The translations under genes were made by a program, and so were the position numbers. Shown here one piece after another: positions 1 through 11,483 of a DNA stretch of 64,000 nt; the first letter of the stretch is position 1, and each line of letters opens with the position of its first letter. Source of the stretch: Pseudoclavibacter helvolus (GTDB taxonomy: Bacteria; Actinomycetota; Actinomycetes; Actinomycetales; Microbacteriaceae); contig NZ_JACHWJ010000002.1 in the NCBI RefSeq assembly GCF_014191305.1, forward strand, positions 124,001 to 188,000, written 5' to 3'. Under the pieces are notes generated by a model. It saw nothing but the letters and a program-made list of their open reading frames with translations, did not search any database and was not told the DNA's origin.

Positions 1-291
1 GGTCCGGAACAGGCGGAACGTGGCAGCGAGTGCGTCGCCGAATGCCAGCGGACGCAGGGGGAAAAGGCCGGGTGGTGGAGCTGGCATCCACTGCCCACCA
101 GGCTGCTGTCCGTACCCCGGTTCTTGAGGCGGGCCGTACTGCCAGCCCGCGGAGCCGGGCGCGCCGTACTGCGGAGGCTGCTGGGCCGGCCACTGCGCTC
201 CCTGCGGGAACGCGCCGGGCGTCTGCGCTCCGGGGCTCGGCGGATACGCGTGGTTGGGCTCTGGTGCGTGCTCGTTTGGGCCATGCGTCAC
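1..291 (-). CDS. Pro/Gly/Gln-rich membrane protein, N-terminal part (glycerophosphodiester phosphodiesterase membrane-domain-like), partial
   Basis: The frame runs leftward from a GTG at 291 and is still open at the window edge, giving 97 residues. About 75 residues are rich in Pro, Gly, Gln and Tyr (repeated QQP, QYG and GYG), as in cytosolic tails of actinobacterial membrane proteins. It then enters the segment PLRPLAFGDALAATFRLFRT, which resembles the first helix of proteins annotated as glycerophosphoryl diester phosphodiesterase membrane domain. Such genes often lie divergent to mtrA in Microbacteriaceae (family knowledge). The start has only a weak GGACGG-like ribosome site. Function is unknown; the enzymatic name is inherited and should not be taken literally. 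Confidence 0.6.
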   Translation of the reverse strand, partial: MTHGPNEHAPEPNHAYPPSPGAQTPGAFPQGAQWPAQQPPQYGAPGSAGWQYGPPQEPGYGQQPGGQWMPAPPPGLFPLRPLAFGDALAATFRLFRT

Positions 292-340
292 CCGTCCATC
301 GTGGCATACTGCCCGCCGCGCACTCTGGGTTGAGCCTCTG

Positions 341-349
341 AGGAGGTGA
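341..349 (+). promoter_or_regulatory. Orphan perfect Shine-Dalgarno sequence upstream of mtrA
   Basis: AGGAGGTGA is a full 9-nt complement of the 16S rRNA 3' end, lying 60 nt before the mtrA start. It abuts an ATG at 349 that opens a 29-codon frame ending at 438 inside mtrA. The 2-nt spacing between AGGAGG and that ATG is too short for efficient initiation. It may be a standby site, a leader peptide, or lie upstream of transcription, since a -10-like TACGCT is at 357-362. Confidence 0.35.
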
Positions 350-409
350 TGCCCGCTACGCTGAGAGAACCGCCCGGTCTCGTGCGGGTTCTGGAACAGG
401 GAGGGTTCT

Positions 410-1099
410 GTGGGCGAACGCATCCTCGTAGTCGATGACGACCTCGCGCTCTCGGAGATGATCGGCATCGTGCTCAGGGCTGAGGGGTACGAACCCGAGT
501 TCTGCGGCGACGGCGCTGCGGCCCTCGGCGAGTTCCGCCGGGTCAAACCGGAGCTCGTGCTGCTCGACGTCATGCTGCCTGGACTGGACGGCATCCAGAT
601 CTGCCACCTGCTGCGTGCCGAGTCCGGTACGCCCATCATCATGCTCACCGCGAAGTCGGACACTACCGACGTTGTTCGCGGCCTGGAAGCGGGAGCCGAC
701 GACTACATCGTCAAGCCCTTCAACCCGAAGGAGCTTGTCGCCCGCATCAAGACTCGTCTGCGCGCAAGCCAGCCCGAGGTGCAGAGCATCATCCGCGTCG
801 GCGACCTCACGTTGAACGTCAACGCACACGAGGTGCTGCGCGGCGAAGAGCAGATCAACCTCACGCCCCTCGAGTTCGACCTGCTCCTGACCCTGGCGGC
901 GAAGCCCCAGAAGGTGTTCACCCGCGAAGAGCTGCTCGAGCAGGTCTGGGGTTACCAGTACAAGGCTGATACGAGACTCGTGAACGTGCACGTGCAGCGC
1001 TTGCGCGCGAAGGTCGAGCACGATCCGGACCACCCGAAGATCGTGGCGACGGTTCGAGGCGTGGGCTACCGCGCTGGGAACACGACCGCGTTCTCCTGA
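410..1099 (+). CDS. mtrA: MtrA, OmpR/PhoB-family response regulator
   Basis: This is the DNA-binding regulator of the MtrAB system, which in actinobacteria controls cell-wall hydrolases, division and osmotic response. The receiver domain (residues 4-115) has the acidic pair D9-D10, the phospho-acceptor D53 in LVLLDVMLPG and the conserved Lys in DDYIVKPF. The winged-helix effector domain (about 130-225) ends with RGVGYRAG. The length of 229 aa is normal for MtrA. The GTG start has ACAGGGAGGG just upstream. mtrB starts one base after the stop, so the two are surely co-transcribed. Confidence 0.95.
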   Translation: MGERILVVDDDLALSEMIGIVLRAEGYEPEFCGDGAAALGEFRRVKPELVLLDVMLPGLDGIQICHLLRAESGTPIIMLTAKSDTTDVVRGLEAGADDYIVKPFNPKELVARIKTRLRASQPEVQSIIRVGDLTLNVNAHEVLRGEEQINLTPLEFDLLLTLAAKPQKVFTREELLEQVWGYQYKADTRLVNVHVQRLRAKVEHDPDHPKIVATVRGVGYRAGNTTAFS

Positions 1100-1100
1100 C

Positions 1101-3134
1101 GTGAGCGCACTGAGCCCGCGCGCGTCCACCTCTTCTTCTCGGCCCTCCGACGTCGATACCGATGGCATCCGCGTGCCGTACAGGTGGCGCTCCGCCCGCG
1201 GAGTCTGGCGCAACCTCGTGTTCCTGTGGCGCACGTCGCTGCCGTTCCGCACGATTGCACTCTCTGTCGCGCTGACGACCGCGACGGTTCTGTCCGTGGG
1301 GTTCGTGATGTCGAACTCGATCGCAAGCGACCTCTTCAACTCGAGGCTACGGCCGCTTGTTTCGGAGACCGAGCGCGCTGTGACCGCAGCGCAGACCGTA
1401 TTCGCCTCTGGCGAAGAGACCGACAGCGCCGCTCTCGAGACGCTGCAGACGCTCGCGGTGGATGCCGCGCAGGACTCGGCCGCCAACAGCTACGGCGTCA
1501 TCTTCATGCAGAGCGCGTCGGCGACGGGGGAGCAGTCGAACGAGCTGCGGGCTCTCGCGAAGGGTCCTGTTTCAGCAGACCTGGTCTCGCCGGAGCTGAA
1601 GGAAGCTGTGAGTGCCGGAGCCGACACCGCCGCAACCGGCACGACCTCGGCTTCCCCGCAGACGCACTACCAATCGATCGCGCTCGTTGACGAACTTGGC
1701 AACGAAGTGCCCGGAATCGTCATCGGCTCCACCGTGACCGTGCAGAGTCTCGGGCAGTACGAGATGTACTTCGTTTACTCGATGGAGGAGACGCAGCAGA
1801 CGCTCGACTTCGTCCAGCGAACCCTCGTCGTCGCCATGTTCGTGCTTGTTCTGCTGGTCGCCGTCATTACCGGCTTTGTCATGCGTGCCGTGATCCAGCC
1901 GATCCGCGAGGCAGCGAAGACCAGCAGGCGCCTCGCCGCCGGCCACCTCGAGCAGCGCGTCCCCGAATCAGGCGAAGACGACATCGCGACGCTCGCACGC
2001 TCCTTCAACGAGATGGCCGACAGCCTTCAGGACCAGATCGAGCGCCTCGCGAACCTGTCTCAGGTCCAGCAGCGCTTCGTCTCTGACGTCTCGCACGAAC
2101 TGCGCACGCCGCTCACGACCATCCGCCTCGCGGGCGGGATGCTCTTCGACCGCCGTGACGACTTCGATACAGTGACGGCTCGCTCCGTCGAGCTCCTGCA
2201 CGACCAGATCGAGCGCTTCGAGATCCTCCTCGCTGACCTCCTCGAGATCTCGCGCTACGACGCAGGAGCCGTGGAGATCCTGCGGGAATCCAATAGCCTC
2301 GCGACGGTGGCCGACGACGTCATCGGCGCCATGACGCCGGTGGCGCTCGACCACGGCACCAGGCTCGTGCTCAACGCGCCTGGCGGCTACGGGGAATCGG
2401 AGTTCGACGCACGACGAATCAATCGCGTCGTCAGGAACCTCCTCGGCAACGCCATCGAGCACGGCGAGGCGAAGCCGATCGTCGTGTCGGTCGACTCGAA
2501 CGAGTCGGCGGTCGCGCTGTCGGTGCGCGACTACGGCATCGGCATGACCGAGGCGGAGCGCACCAGGGTCTTCGACCGCTTCTGGCGCGCCGATCCCTCC
2601 CGCAAGCGCACGATGGGCGGGTCCGGCCTTGGCCTCGCGATCTCCCTCGAGGACGTTCGCCTGCACGAGGGGCGGTTGGAAGTGTGGTCGGAGCCTGGCA
2701 AGGGAACGAACTTCAGGCTCACGCTGCCGAGATTCGTGGGCGGCAAGATCATGGGTTCCCCGCTCCCGCTCGAGCCGGGGGACGCGGGCGCCGCGACCAT
2801 CACGATCGACCAGGAGGATGTCTCTTCTGAGGCGTTCACGGACGAGGACGTCGACACGCAGCCGATCGAGCTGCCTGACCTCGTCGGCATGCGCTCCTCG
2901 AACGCTGAGCCGCTGGTCTCCTCTGCCCCCACGAACTCCATGGACGTCATCGAGAACGTGGATTCGGAGGAGCCGGCTCAGGCCCCTGCGCCATGGGATG
3001 ACGCTGAGGCAGTCGTCGTGACGAGCTCGGCCCCCGAGCCCGTGCCGTCGCTTCCCAGCGGCGAACAGCACGATGAAGACGCCACAACGGACGCCAGCGA
3101 GAGCAACGAACCGAACCAGGAGGAAGCGAAGTGA
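1101..3134 (+). CDS. mtrB: MtrB, sensor histidine kinase
   Basis: Membrane sensor kinase that phosphorylates MtrA. Two transmembrane helices (about residues 50-72 and 240-265) bracket an extracytoplasmic sensor region. A HAMP domain follows, then HisKA with the phospho-accepting His332 in SDVSHELRTPLTT, and a HATPase domain with the N box (RNLLGNAIEHG) and G boxes (RDYGIGM, GGSGLGLAI). After about residue 550 comes a 125-residue acidic, Ser/Pro/Glu-rich tail without recognisable domain. It starts with GTG just after mtrA, and its stop overlaps the lpqB start by 4 bp, which suggests translational coupling. Confidence 0.95.
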   Translation: MSALSPRASTSSSRPSDVDTDGIRVPYRWRSARGVWRNLVFLWRTSLPFRTIALSVALTTATVLSVGFVMSNSIASDLFNSRLRPLVSETERAVTAAQTVFASGEETDSAALETLQTLAVDAAQDSAANSYGVIFMQSASATGEQSNELRALAKGPVSADLVSPELKEAVSAGADTAATGTTSASPQTHYQSIALVDELGNEVPGIVIGSTVTVQSLGQYEMYFVYSMEETQQTLDFVQRTLVVAMFVLVLLVAVITGFVMRAVIQPIREAAKTSRRLAAGHLEQRVPESGEDDIATLARSFNEMADSLQDQIERLANLSQVQQRFVSDVSHELRTPLTTIRLAGGMLFDRRDDFDTVTARSVELLHDQIERFEILLADLLEISRYDAGAVEILRESNSLATVADDVIGAMTPVALDHGTRLVLNAPGGYGESEFDARRINRVVRNLLGNAIEHGEAKPIVVSVDSNESAVALSVRDYGIGMTEAERTRVFDRFWRADPSRKRTMGGSGLGLAISLEDVRLHEGRLEVWSEPGKGTNFRLTLPRFVGGKIMGSPLPLEPGDAGAATITIDQEDVSSEAFTDEDVDTQPIELPDLVGMRSSNAEPLVSSAPTNSMDVIENVDSEEPAQAPAPWDDAEAVVVTSSAPEPVPSLPSGEQHDEDATTDASESNEPNQEEAK

Positions 3135-4849
3135 CACGAGCAGCCAACCCACGCCGCGCCTCACGGGCAATCGGCGCTGCGATCGTGGTCGTCGCCATGT
3201 TCGTGCTGGTCGGCTGCGCACGCATCCCCACGTCAGGGCAGGTCCTCGCAGGCGAGTCCGAACAGCAGGAAAGCGACCAGTCGTACAGCTTCTTCCCCGA
3301 CGCGCCGCGAGCTGGGATGAGCCGCGAGGAGATCGTCGAGGGCTTCCTCGACGCTGGAACAGGCACGCAAAACGACTACGAGGTCGCGCGGGAGTACCTG
3401 TCCGACTCGTTCAGACAGGAATGGGACCCGAACGCGCGCATCGTCATCACCGCTTCTGTCCCTGACGTCGCGGACGCGGGACCTGACCGCATCGAGGCCA
3501 GCTACAAGTCGTCAGCGACGGTCGACGCCGACGGGCTCTACAGTGAGCTCGGGGGCGGCGCGACGGAGCGCCTTGAGTTCTCCCTCGCCCAGGATGCTGA
3601 GGGTGAGTGGAGGATCACGGAGGCCCCTCCCGGCATCGTGCTGCTCGGCCAGAATTTCCGAAGCCTGTTCAAGAGCTACACCCTCTACTTCTACAACGAC
3701 ACGCTCTCGCGGCTCGTGCCAGATGTTCGCTGGTTCGACGCACAGCAGACCGCGATGACGCGAATCGCCCGCGCGCTTGTCAACGGACCAGCTCCGTGGC
3801 TCGCCGAGGGCAAGGTTGTGAGCGCGATCCCCTCCGGTGTGTCGCTGCTCGGCGCGGTCACGGTCGAGGGTGACGTCGCCGATGTCGACTTCTCGTCGAG
3901 CCTCTCGTCCACCTCGCCAGACCAGTACTCCCGGATGCTCCTGCAGCTCACCGAGAGCTTCGCCGACTTCGAGTCGATCACGAGCGTCACGATGTCCATC
4001 ACCGGCGTTCCCATCGACCAGGAGCTTCCGCCGGACAACGACGTTGTCGTCAACCGCCAGGTGACGAGCACGCCGCTCGTCTACAAGGGCGGCGAGCTCG
4101 GTTTCCTCAGCGGCACCAACGTGACGGCGTCCGAAGAGACTGCTGCGCTGCAGGGAGCGATCGCCTCGCTCAGCCCGCAGAGGGGCGCCTACTCGGCCGA
4201 CGGCGACGTCGCGTCCTTCGTGACTCCGAACGGCGTCTTCACGACGCCCATCAACGAGCCGGCACCGTTGCTCGTCGATGCTCGGCCCGGTCCTCTGGCG
4301 ATGAGCCTCGACAGCTGGGGATACACCTGGACGGGAAGCACGGACGGTTCTGGGCTCCGCGCGACGGACGTCGAGGACCGCCAGCACAGCTGGCTCGAAC
4401 CCGACCAGCCCGTCGGCGCCACCGGCTACAGGGCGATCGCCGTCTCTCGTGACGGCGCGAGGCTCGCCGTCCTGGAGAACACGTCCGTCGGCGTCCGCAT
4501 CGCGGTCATGGCGATAGAACGCGAGGTGGGCACGAACCGTCCCATCGCGCTCGGCACCCCGCTCATCCTCGCTCCAGGGGGAGTCTCGCCCATCGATCTG
4601 GCATGGGTCGACGAGACCTCGCTCGCGGTGCTTGCCACGGGAAGCGAGGGGACAGCCGAGGTTCGCACGCAGACGGTCGGCGGCTCGGTCAGCGTCAACG
4701 GTGCCGTGAAGGATGGGCAGCAGATCACGGGCAGCAACACGCCAGCCGGGCTGAGGGTGCTCGACAAGGACCACCACATCTACGTGCCGAAGGGCAACAG
4801 GTGGCAGCAGTCAGACGCGATCGTCGACTTCATCCTGACCCAGGTGTGA
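3131..4849 (+). CDS. lpqB: LpqB, MtrAB-associated lipoprotein
   Basis: This is the lipoprotein partner of MtrB; in mycobacteria LpqB modulates MtrA phosphorylation at the cell surface. The N-terminus has basic residues, a hydrophobic stretch and a lipobox, FVLVGC, with the lipidated Cys at position 29. A GerMN-type domain lies around residues 180-310, and the C-terminal half has the spaced blocks of a beta-propeller (for example LAVLENTSVGVRIAVM). The length of 572 aa is typical. The GTG start overlaps the mtrB stop in GTGA. It completes the mtrA-mtrB-lpqB operon. Confidence 0.93.
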   Translation: MTRAANPRRASRAIGAAIVVVAMFVLVGCARIPTSGQVLAGESEQQESDQSYSFFPDAPRAGMSREEIVEGFLDAGTGTQNDYEVAREYLSDSFRQEWDPNARIVITASVPDVADAGPDRIEASYKSSATVDADGLYSELGGGATERLEFSLAQDAEGEWRITEAPPGIVLLGQNFRSLFKSYTLYFYNDTLSRLVPDVRWFDAQQTAMTRIARALVNGPAPWLAEGKVVSAIPSGVSLLGAVTVEGDVADVDFSSSLSSTSPDQYSRMLLQLTESFADFESITSVTMSITGVPIDQELPPDNDVVVNRQVTSTPLVYKGGELGFLSGTNVTASEETAALQGAIASLSPQRGAYSADGDVASFVTPNGVFTTPINEPAPLLVDARPGPLAMSLDSWGYTWTGSTDGSGLRATDVEDRQHSWLEPDQPVGATGYRAIAVSRDGARLAVLENTSVGVRIAVMAIEREVGTNRPIALGTPLILAPGGVSPIDLAWVDETSLAVLATGSEGTAEVRTQTVGGSVSVNGAVKDGQQITGSNTPAGLRVLDKDHHIYVPKGNRWQQSDAIVDFILTQV

Positions 4850-4925
4850 CGGGCCCGCTCGCGCCGTTCTCCACAGCCTGACCTGGATCGTGGCTCCCGC
4901 ACCCGGTGCGGGCCATTCTTGCTGG

Positions 4926-5681
4926 ATGCCGCTGCACTCGACTCCGCGCTCGAGCCTGGCCGCGTGCCTGCGTGAGCGAGCGCAGAAGCTGCGCGCGGCT
5001 GCGCTCGACGCGCTCGCGGTTGTGCTGCCGGTCACCTGCGCCTCGTGCGGTGACGTCGACCGCGCGCTGTGTCGGGCCTGCGCGGAGCGCCTCGCCCGCC
5101 TCACTCTGGTGCGAGAGTGCGGGCTGCGGATCAGCGCCGCCGATGGCAGCCGCATCCCGGTCTTCGCCGCCTCTGACTACGACGGTCCGACCAAGGCGCT
5201 CGTCGCCGCGCTCAAGGAACGGGGGCGAACGGATTCGGCCCGCCCGCTCGCCGTGCTCCTGCGCAAGGCGGTCGGTGCCCTGGCAGCATCGACCGCAGTC
5301 GGCGCATTCGAGGATGGGCAGGCTCGCCGTGCCTGGGTCGCGATCCTTGCCCCGTCCTCCGCGAAGTCGCTTCGTGCACGCGGCTACGCGCACCTCGCAC
5401 TGCTCTGGGGGCTCGCCGTGCCTGGCGTGCCGAGTGTGAGGGGGCTGAGGGTCGTCCGGCCGGTCGAGGACCAGGCAGGGCTCTCCGTGGCAGCGCGGGC
5501 AGAGAACCTCCGCCACGCCTACCGCGCGGAGCGAGGGCTCGCTGGGAGGCGGGTTGTCCTCGTCGATGACGTGGTCACGAGCGGCGCCACTCTCCGCGAG
5601 GCTGTCCGCGCTCTGGAAGCCGGTGGCGCGGTTGTCGTCGGGTGCGTGGTCATCGCCGAAGCCGTGCGCAGAAATCCGTAA
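4926..5681 (+). CDS. ComF-family phosphoribosyltransferase-like protein
   Basis: ComF-like proteins combine an N-terminal zinc ribbon with a type I phosphoribosyltransferase fold; in naturally competent bacteria they take part in DNA uptake, but their role in actinobacteria is unclear. Here CASCG and CRAC supply the four Zn ligands, and VVLVDDVVTSGATL is the PRPP-binding loop near the C-terminus. I place the start at ATG 4926 (251 aa); a GTG at 4890 in the same frame is also possible, and neither has a strong ribosome site. A comF gene between lpqB and hpf is the usual actinobacterial order. Confidence 0.85.
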   Translation: MPLHSTPRSSLAACLRERAQKLRAAALDALAVVLPVTCASCGDVDRALCRACAERLARLTLVRECGLRISAADGSRIPVFAASDYDGPTKALVAALKERGRTDSARPLAVLLRKAVGALAASTAVGAFEDGQARRAWVAILAPSSAKSLRARGYAHLALLWGLAVPGVPSVRGLRVVRPVEDQAGLSVAARAENLRHAYRAERGLAGRRVVLVDDVVTSGATLREAVRALEAGGAVVVGCVVIAEAVRRNP

Positions 5682-5827
5682 CTGGCGGGGTACAACTCGA
5701 CACGCGCGGAGGGTAGGGCATGCCTGCGAAATCGCAGACAACGCGGAGTGAATTGGGGTCTACGATTGCGGCACAGCATCACGAGGCAGTGACACTTCGG
5801 CCTCGTGCAGAACGACAGGAGAGTGAC

Positions 5828-6496
5828 ATGGAAATCACGATCACCGGTCGCAACACCGAGATCCCGGACCGCTTTCGCGAGTACGCCACAGAGAAGGCGC
5901 TCGCAAAGGTCTCGCTTCTCGATGGCAAGACGCAGGCGGCGGAAATCAAGCTGACCAAGCGCACGGACCGGGCGGGAAACCTGCTCGACAAGGGCAAAGT
6001 GGAGATCACGCTCTTCGGTCCAGGCCCGGTCATCCGCGCCGAGGCGGAGGCCGGTGACAAGTACGCAGCCTTCGATCTCGCCCTCGACAAGCTCGTCGAG
6101 CGTCTCCGTCGGAACAAGGACCGCAAGAAGATCCACCGCGGCCAGCACACGCCCCTGCGTCTCCAGGAGGCAGCTGCCGACAACTTCTCGCAGGTCGACG
6201 TCGTTCCCGCTGACACCGACACCATCAGGCTCGTCGAGAACGGCGGCACCGCTTCGGAGATCGCGGCAGAGGAGGAGACTCTCGAGGAGCTCTACTCGCC
6301 TGTCGTGATCCGCGAGAAGACGTTCGCTCCCAAGCGCCTCAGCAAGGACGAAGCGGTCGACCACATGGAGCTGCTCGGCCACGACTTCTTCCTCTTCATC
6401 GAGAGCGAGTCGCTCCGCCCGAGTGTTGTGTACCGACGCCGCGGCTGGGACTACGGAATCATCGCCCTGGACGAGAACGAGGTTCCCGTCTCCTGA
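5828..6496 (+). CDS. hpf: Long-form ribosome hibernation promoting factor
   Basis: This factor dimerises 70S ribosomes into inactive 100S particles in stationary phase. The N-terminal YfiA/RaiA domain (residues 1-105) begins MEITITGRN and has the basic RLRRNKDRKKIHRG patch. A linker leads to the C-terminal dimerisation domain (about 160-222; VVIREKTFAPKRLSKDEAV and WDYGIIAL). The 222-aa length marks the long form. The frame is open upstream, but ATG 5828 is preceded by ACAGGAGAGTG, a good ribosome site, and it matches the conserved N-terminus of the family. Confidence 0.93.
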   Translation: MEITITGRNTEIPDRFREYATEKALAKVSLLDGKTQAAEIKLTKRTDRAGNLLDKGKVEITLFGPGPVIRAEAEAGDKYAAFDLALDKLVERLRRNKDRKKIHRGQHTPLRLQEAAADNFSQVDVVPADTDTIRLVENGGTASEIAAEEETLEELYSPVVIREKTFAPKRLSKDEAVDHMELLGHDFFLFIESESLRPSVVYRRRGWDYGIIALDENEVPVS

Positions 6497-6510
6497 CCTC
6501 GAGTTCGTCC

Positions 6511-6553
6511 ACCTCGCCCCGGCCGATGCATCCAGCATCGGTCGGGGCGAGGT
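6511..6553 (+). terminator. Hairpin after hpf
   Basis: ACCTCGCCCCGGCCGATGC is followed after five bases by a complementary arm with a single G-T type mismatch. It is GC-rich and lacks a U run, as is usual for actinobacterial terminators. It separates hpf from secA. Confidence 0.7.
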
Positions 6554-6556
6554 GCG

Positions 6557-6562
6557 TAGAAT
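6557..6562 (+). promoter_or_regulatory. Probable -10 box of secA
   Basis: TAGAAT directly follows the hpf hairpin and lies about 75 nt before the secA start. It fits the actinobacterial TAnnnT -10 pattern; no clear -35 box is visible because that position falls in the hairpin. Confidence 0.4.
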
Positions 6563-6638
6563 CAACGGATGTGCACAGCATGGGCTGTGCTTCGCCGCGC
6601 GCTCTCGCGCCACTTGCGTCAACCAGTAGGAGCAGACC

Positions 6639-9590
<2,952 letters not shown>

Positions 9591-9634
9591 CCGCTGGCTG
9601 CGGCAAGCAGCCGCGTAAGCGCATGTCCCCATAG

Positions 9635-9675
9635 ACGCAGCGGGCGCACCACAACACGTGGTGCGCCCGCTGCGT
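9635..9675 (+). terminator. secA terminator hairpin
   Basis: Perfect 18-bp arms (ACGCAGCGGGCGCACCAC and its complement) separated by a 5-base loop, 45 bp after the secA stop. It could also serve the converging gene on the other strand. Confidence 0.85.
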
Positions 9676-9692
9676 TGTCCTGCTGGGTGGTG

Positions 9693-9728
<36 letters not shown>

Positions 9729-9733
9729 AGGGC

Positions 9734-10201
9734 TTAGAGGACGTGGATGGCGGAGGCTCGCCAGCGACGGTCAAGTCCCTCGAGGCGCACCGTGACGGCT
9801 CTGACCCGCGCGCCGAAGTCGAGGACAACAACGGCGTCGACGATGTTCTCGCTCGTGTCCTGGACGCGCAGGGTGAGTTCGACGAAGTTCGGGCGCCTCG
9901 TCGGCCGTCGGCGCGCTTGGCGGGCTCTGGCTGCGTGCTGGGTGCGGATGAGCAGATGCCTGAAAACGTCGTCGGTCACCCACCTCGAGAGCTGCTCGAT
10001 GTCGCGGACCCCGGCGATGACCTCAACGACGCTTCGTGCGAGGTTGGAGATGAGCGGCTTCGGGTCTGGCAGGTCCCTCGCGGCCGTTCGCTCGCGCACG
10101 AACAGCGGGTCTGCGTCGATGAGTTCGCCGGCCCGCGAAGGAGCCGATGACTGAGTTGCATCGACGGCGCGTAACGCCCCGATGCTGCGCGCTGGCAACA
10201 T
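9734..10201 (-). CDS. Rv3235-family protein
   Basis: Conserved actinobacterial protein of unknown function encoded next to secA, as Rv3235 is in Mycobacterium. The 155-residue product has a low-complexity N-terminus and a conserved C-terminal half: FRHLLIRTQHAARARQARR, then RVQDTSENIVDAVVVLDFG and the terminal RLEGLDRRWRASAIHVL, which resembles the SecA C-terminal-like or cystatin-like fold seen in this family. ATG 10201 has GGGGG seven bases upstream. The frame continues upstream without a stop, but that part is antisense to the next gene. The gene converges on secA. Confidence 0.75.
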   Translation of the reverse strand: MLPARSIGALRAVDATQSSAPSRAGELIDADPLFVRERTAARDLPDPKPLISNLARSVVEVIAGVRDIEQLSRWVTDDVFRHLLIRTQHAARARQARRRPTRRPNFVELTLRVQDTSENIVDAVVVLDFGARVRAVTVRLEGLDRRWRASAIHVL

Positions 10202-10249
10202 GCGGCCCCCGAATGATCTCAGGCGATTCCCCCCGAACCGCCTGGCGTC

Positions 10250-10936
10250 ATGAAACCACGCGACCGCCACAGCTCGCGAGGTTTGAACTCCCCTGTGGAT
10301 AACTCTGGCCCCTGCGAACTCGGAACATACGCTGGCGAGGTACGGTGGGACGACCTGTTTGACGACCTGGCGAGCGAGCTGCAGGGTGGGCTCGACGCCG
10401 AGGCGGGAAGGCGCGCCATCGAGGACGAGCGACTGCGCGTCGGGAGGCTGACCGTGCGCGAGCGACTCATCGCGCTCGCGGAGAGCGGGGAGCGTCCGGT
10501 GTCGCTGCAGATGTCTGACGGCTCCATCGTCGCGGTGCGGCCGAAGGCCTTTGGCAGCGACTGGCTCTCGGCCGAACTGCTCGCGGAGTCGGGTCGAGCC
10601 CGAGTCTGCATCGTTCCGACCGCTGGTATCGCCTCCCTCGTCCTTGACGCGGAGCAGCTCGTCGCAAGCCTCCGCGAGCCGCTGGGAAGCCGACCAGGTG
10701 ACCTCTCGGGGCGCCTCGGTCTGTCGTTCGCGCTTCGTGACCTCGGACGTCGCCGTCAGCAGTGCGAGTTCGTCGTCACCACCGGGACGATCGTCGGCAC
10801 GATCGACCGAGTTGCTCGCGACCACGTGGACGTGGCCGTTCACGAGCGCGGTGTGGCCAGGCGTGCGAGGGACGTCGTCGCCTACCGGATCATTCCGCTC
10901 TCGGACCTTCGCCTCGTGATTCTCGCAGGCGACTGA
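10250..10936 (+). CDS. Conserved hypothetical protein (actinobacterial, secA-linked)
   Basis: I recognise this only as a type of hypothetical protein found near secA in Microbacteriaceae. It is 228 aa, soluble and acidic. The conserved part begins near VRWDDLFDDLASELQ and includes a coiled-coil-like stretch (EAGRRAIEDERLRVGRLTVR), then beta-rich segments (RPVSLQMSDGSIVAV; GTIVGTIDRVARDHVDVAV) reminiscent of a small barrel. The start is uncertain: ATG 10250 lacks a ribosome site and GTG 10295 is also in frame. It diverges from the Rv3235-family gene with only 48 bp between starts. Confidence 0.65.
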   Translation: MKPRDRHSSRGLNSPVDNSGPCELGTYAGEVRWDDLFDDLASELQGGLDAEAGRRAIEDERLRVGRLTVRERLIALAESGERPVSLQMSDGSIVAVRPKAFGSDWLSAELLAESGRARVCIVPTAGIASLVLDAEQLVASLREPLGSRPGDLSGRLGLSFALRDLGRRRQQCEFVVTTGTIVGTIDRVARDHVDVAVHERGVARRARDVVAYRIIPLSDLRLVILAGD

Positions 10937-10973
10937 CCGGTCAGCGGCGCTTGTCGGCACAGACGTCGAGCAC

Positions 10974-11045
10974 GAGCGCCAACGAAACCATGAGCGCCCA
11001 CGAAACGATGAACGCGCACGAAACTATGAACGCGCAGGAAACGAC
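10974..11045. repeat. 18-bp imperfect tandem repeat, four units
   Basis: Four adjoining 18-bp units (first two GAGCGCCAACGAAACCAT and GAGCGCCCACGAAACGAT, then two diverged copies) fill the gap between a rightward and a leftward gene and touch the latter's stop codon. The unit is a multiple of three, so changes in copy number would keep any reading frame. Confidence 0.8.
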
Positions 11046-11356
11046 TAGAGCAGAGGGCGGAGCCGCGGGATCACGTCGTCCTGGCCTGCTTCCGAGGACA
11101 GGAAGCCGCCAGTGTCCGCGAACTCGCTCTGGCGGAGCGAGGCGACTCGGCGCTGGTACTCGTACTGGTCGTCGATGTACTGCTCGAGCATGGTTCGCTC
11201 GACTCGCCATTCGCCGACTCCACCGATGCGAATAGCCGGCAGCTCCCCGCTCTGTACGAGTCCCGTCGCGATATCCATCGTGACGTTGAGGATCTCGCAG
11301 ACCTCGGAGAGGGTCAGGAAACGGCCGATTGACTGGGGGTCAACGGATGCGTTCAT
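11045..11356 (-). CDS. Excisionase-type helix-turn-helix DNA-binding protein
   Basis: A 103-aa protein with a MerR/excisionase-like winged helix: FLTLSEVCEILNVTMDIATG (residues 13-32) is the HTH and LPAIRIGGVGEWRVERTML (39-57) the wing. An acidic C-terminal segment of about 45 residues follows. Such proteins are common single-copy regulators in actinobacteria (BldC-like superfamily) and need not be linked to phage. ATG 11356 is chosen because the family starts just before the HTH; the frame is open further upstream. It is divergent from the SAF-domain gene. Target unknown. Confidence 0.75.
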   Translation of the reverse strand: MNASVDPQSIGRFLTLSEVCEILNVTMDIATGLVQSGELPAIRIGGVGEWRVERTMLEQYIDDQYEYQRRVASLRQSEFADTGGFLSSEAGQDDVIPRLRPLL

Positions 11357-11483
11357 GCCGTCGATTATCGCGCGCAGATCACCGATCGGTACGTGTTGTG
11401 GATAACTTCTGCGCCTTCTCTCACGCTGCGCCACGATGGCGGGGTCGCCGTACCTCTGGCGACCGACGATGGGGGAATGGTGC

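Noticed and set aside
349-438. 29-codon frame after AGGAGGTGA as a real gene
   Set aside because: Spacing is too short for efficient initiation and the peptide has no recognisable feature; kept only as an observation.
10294-11405. Replication origin, suggested by two DnaA-box sequences
   Set aside because: Only two boxes 1.1 kb apart, with no dnaA, dnaN or AT-rich unwinding region.
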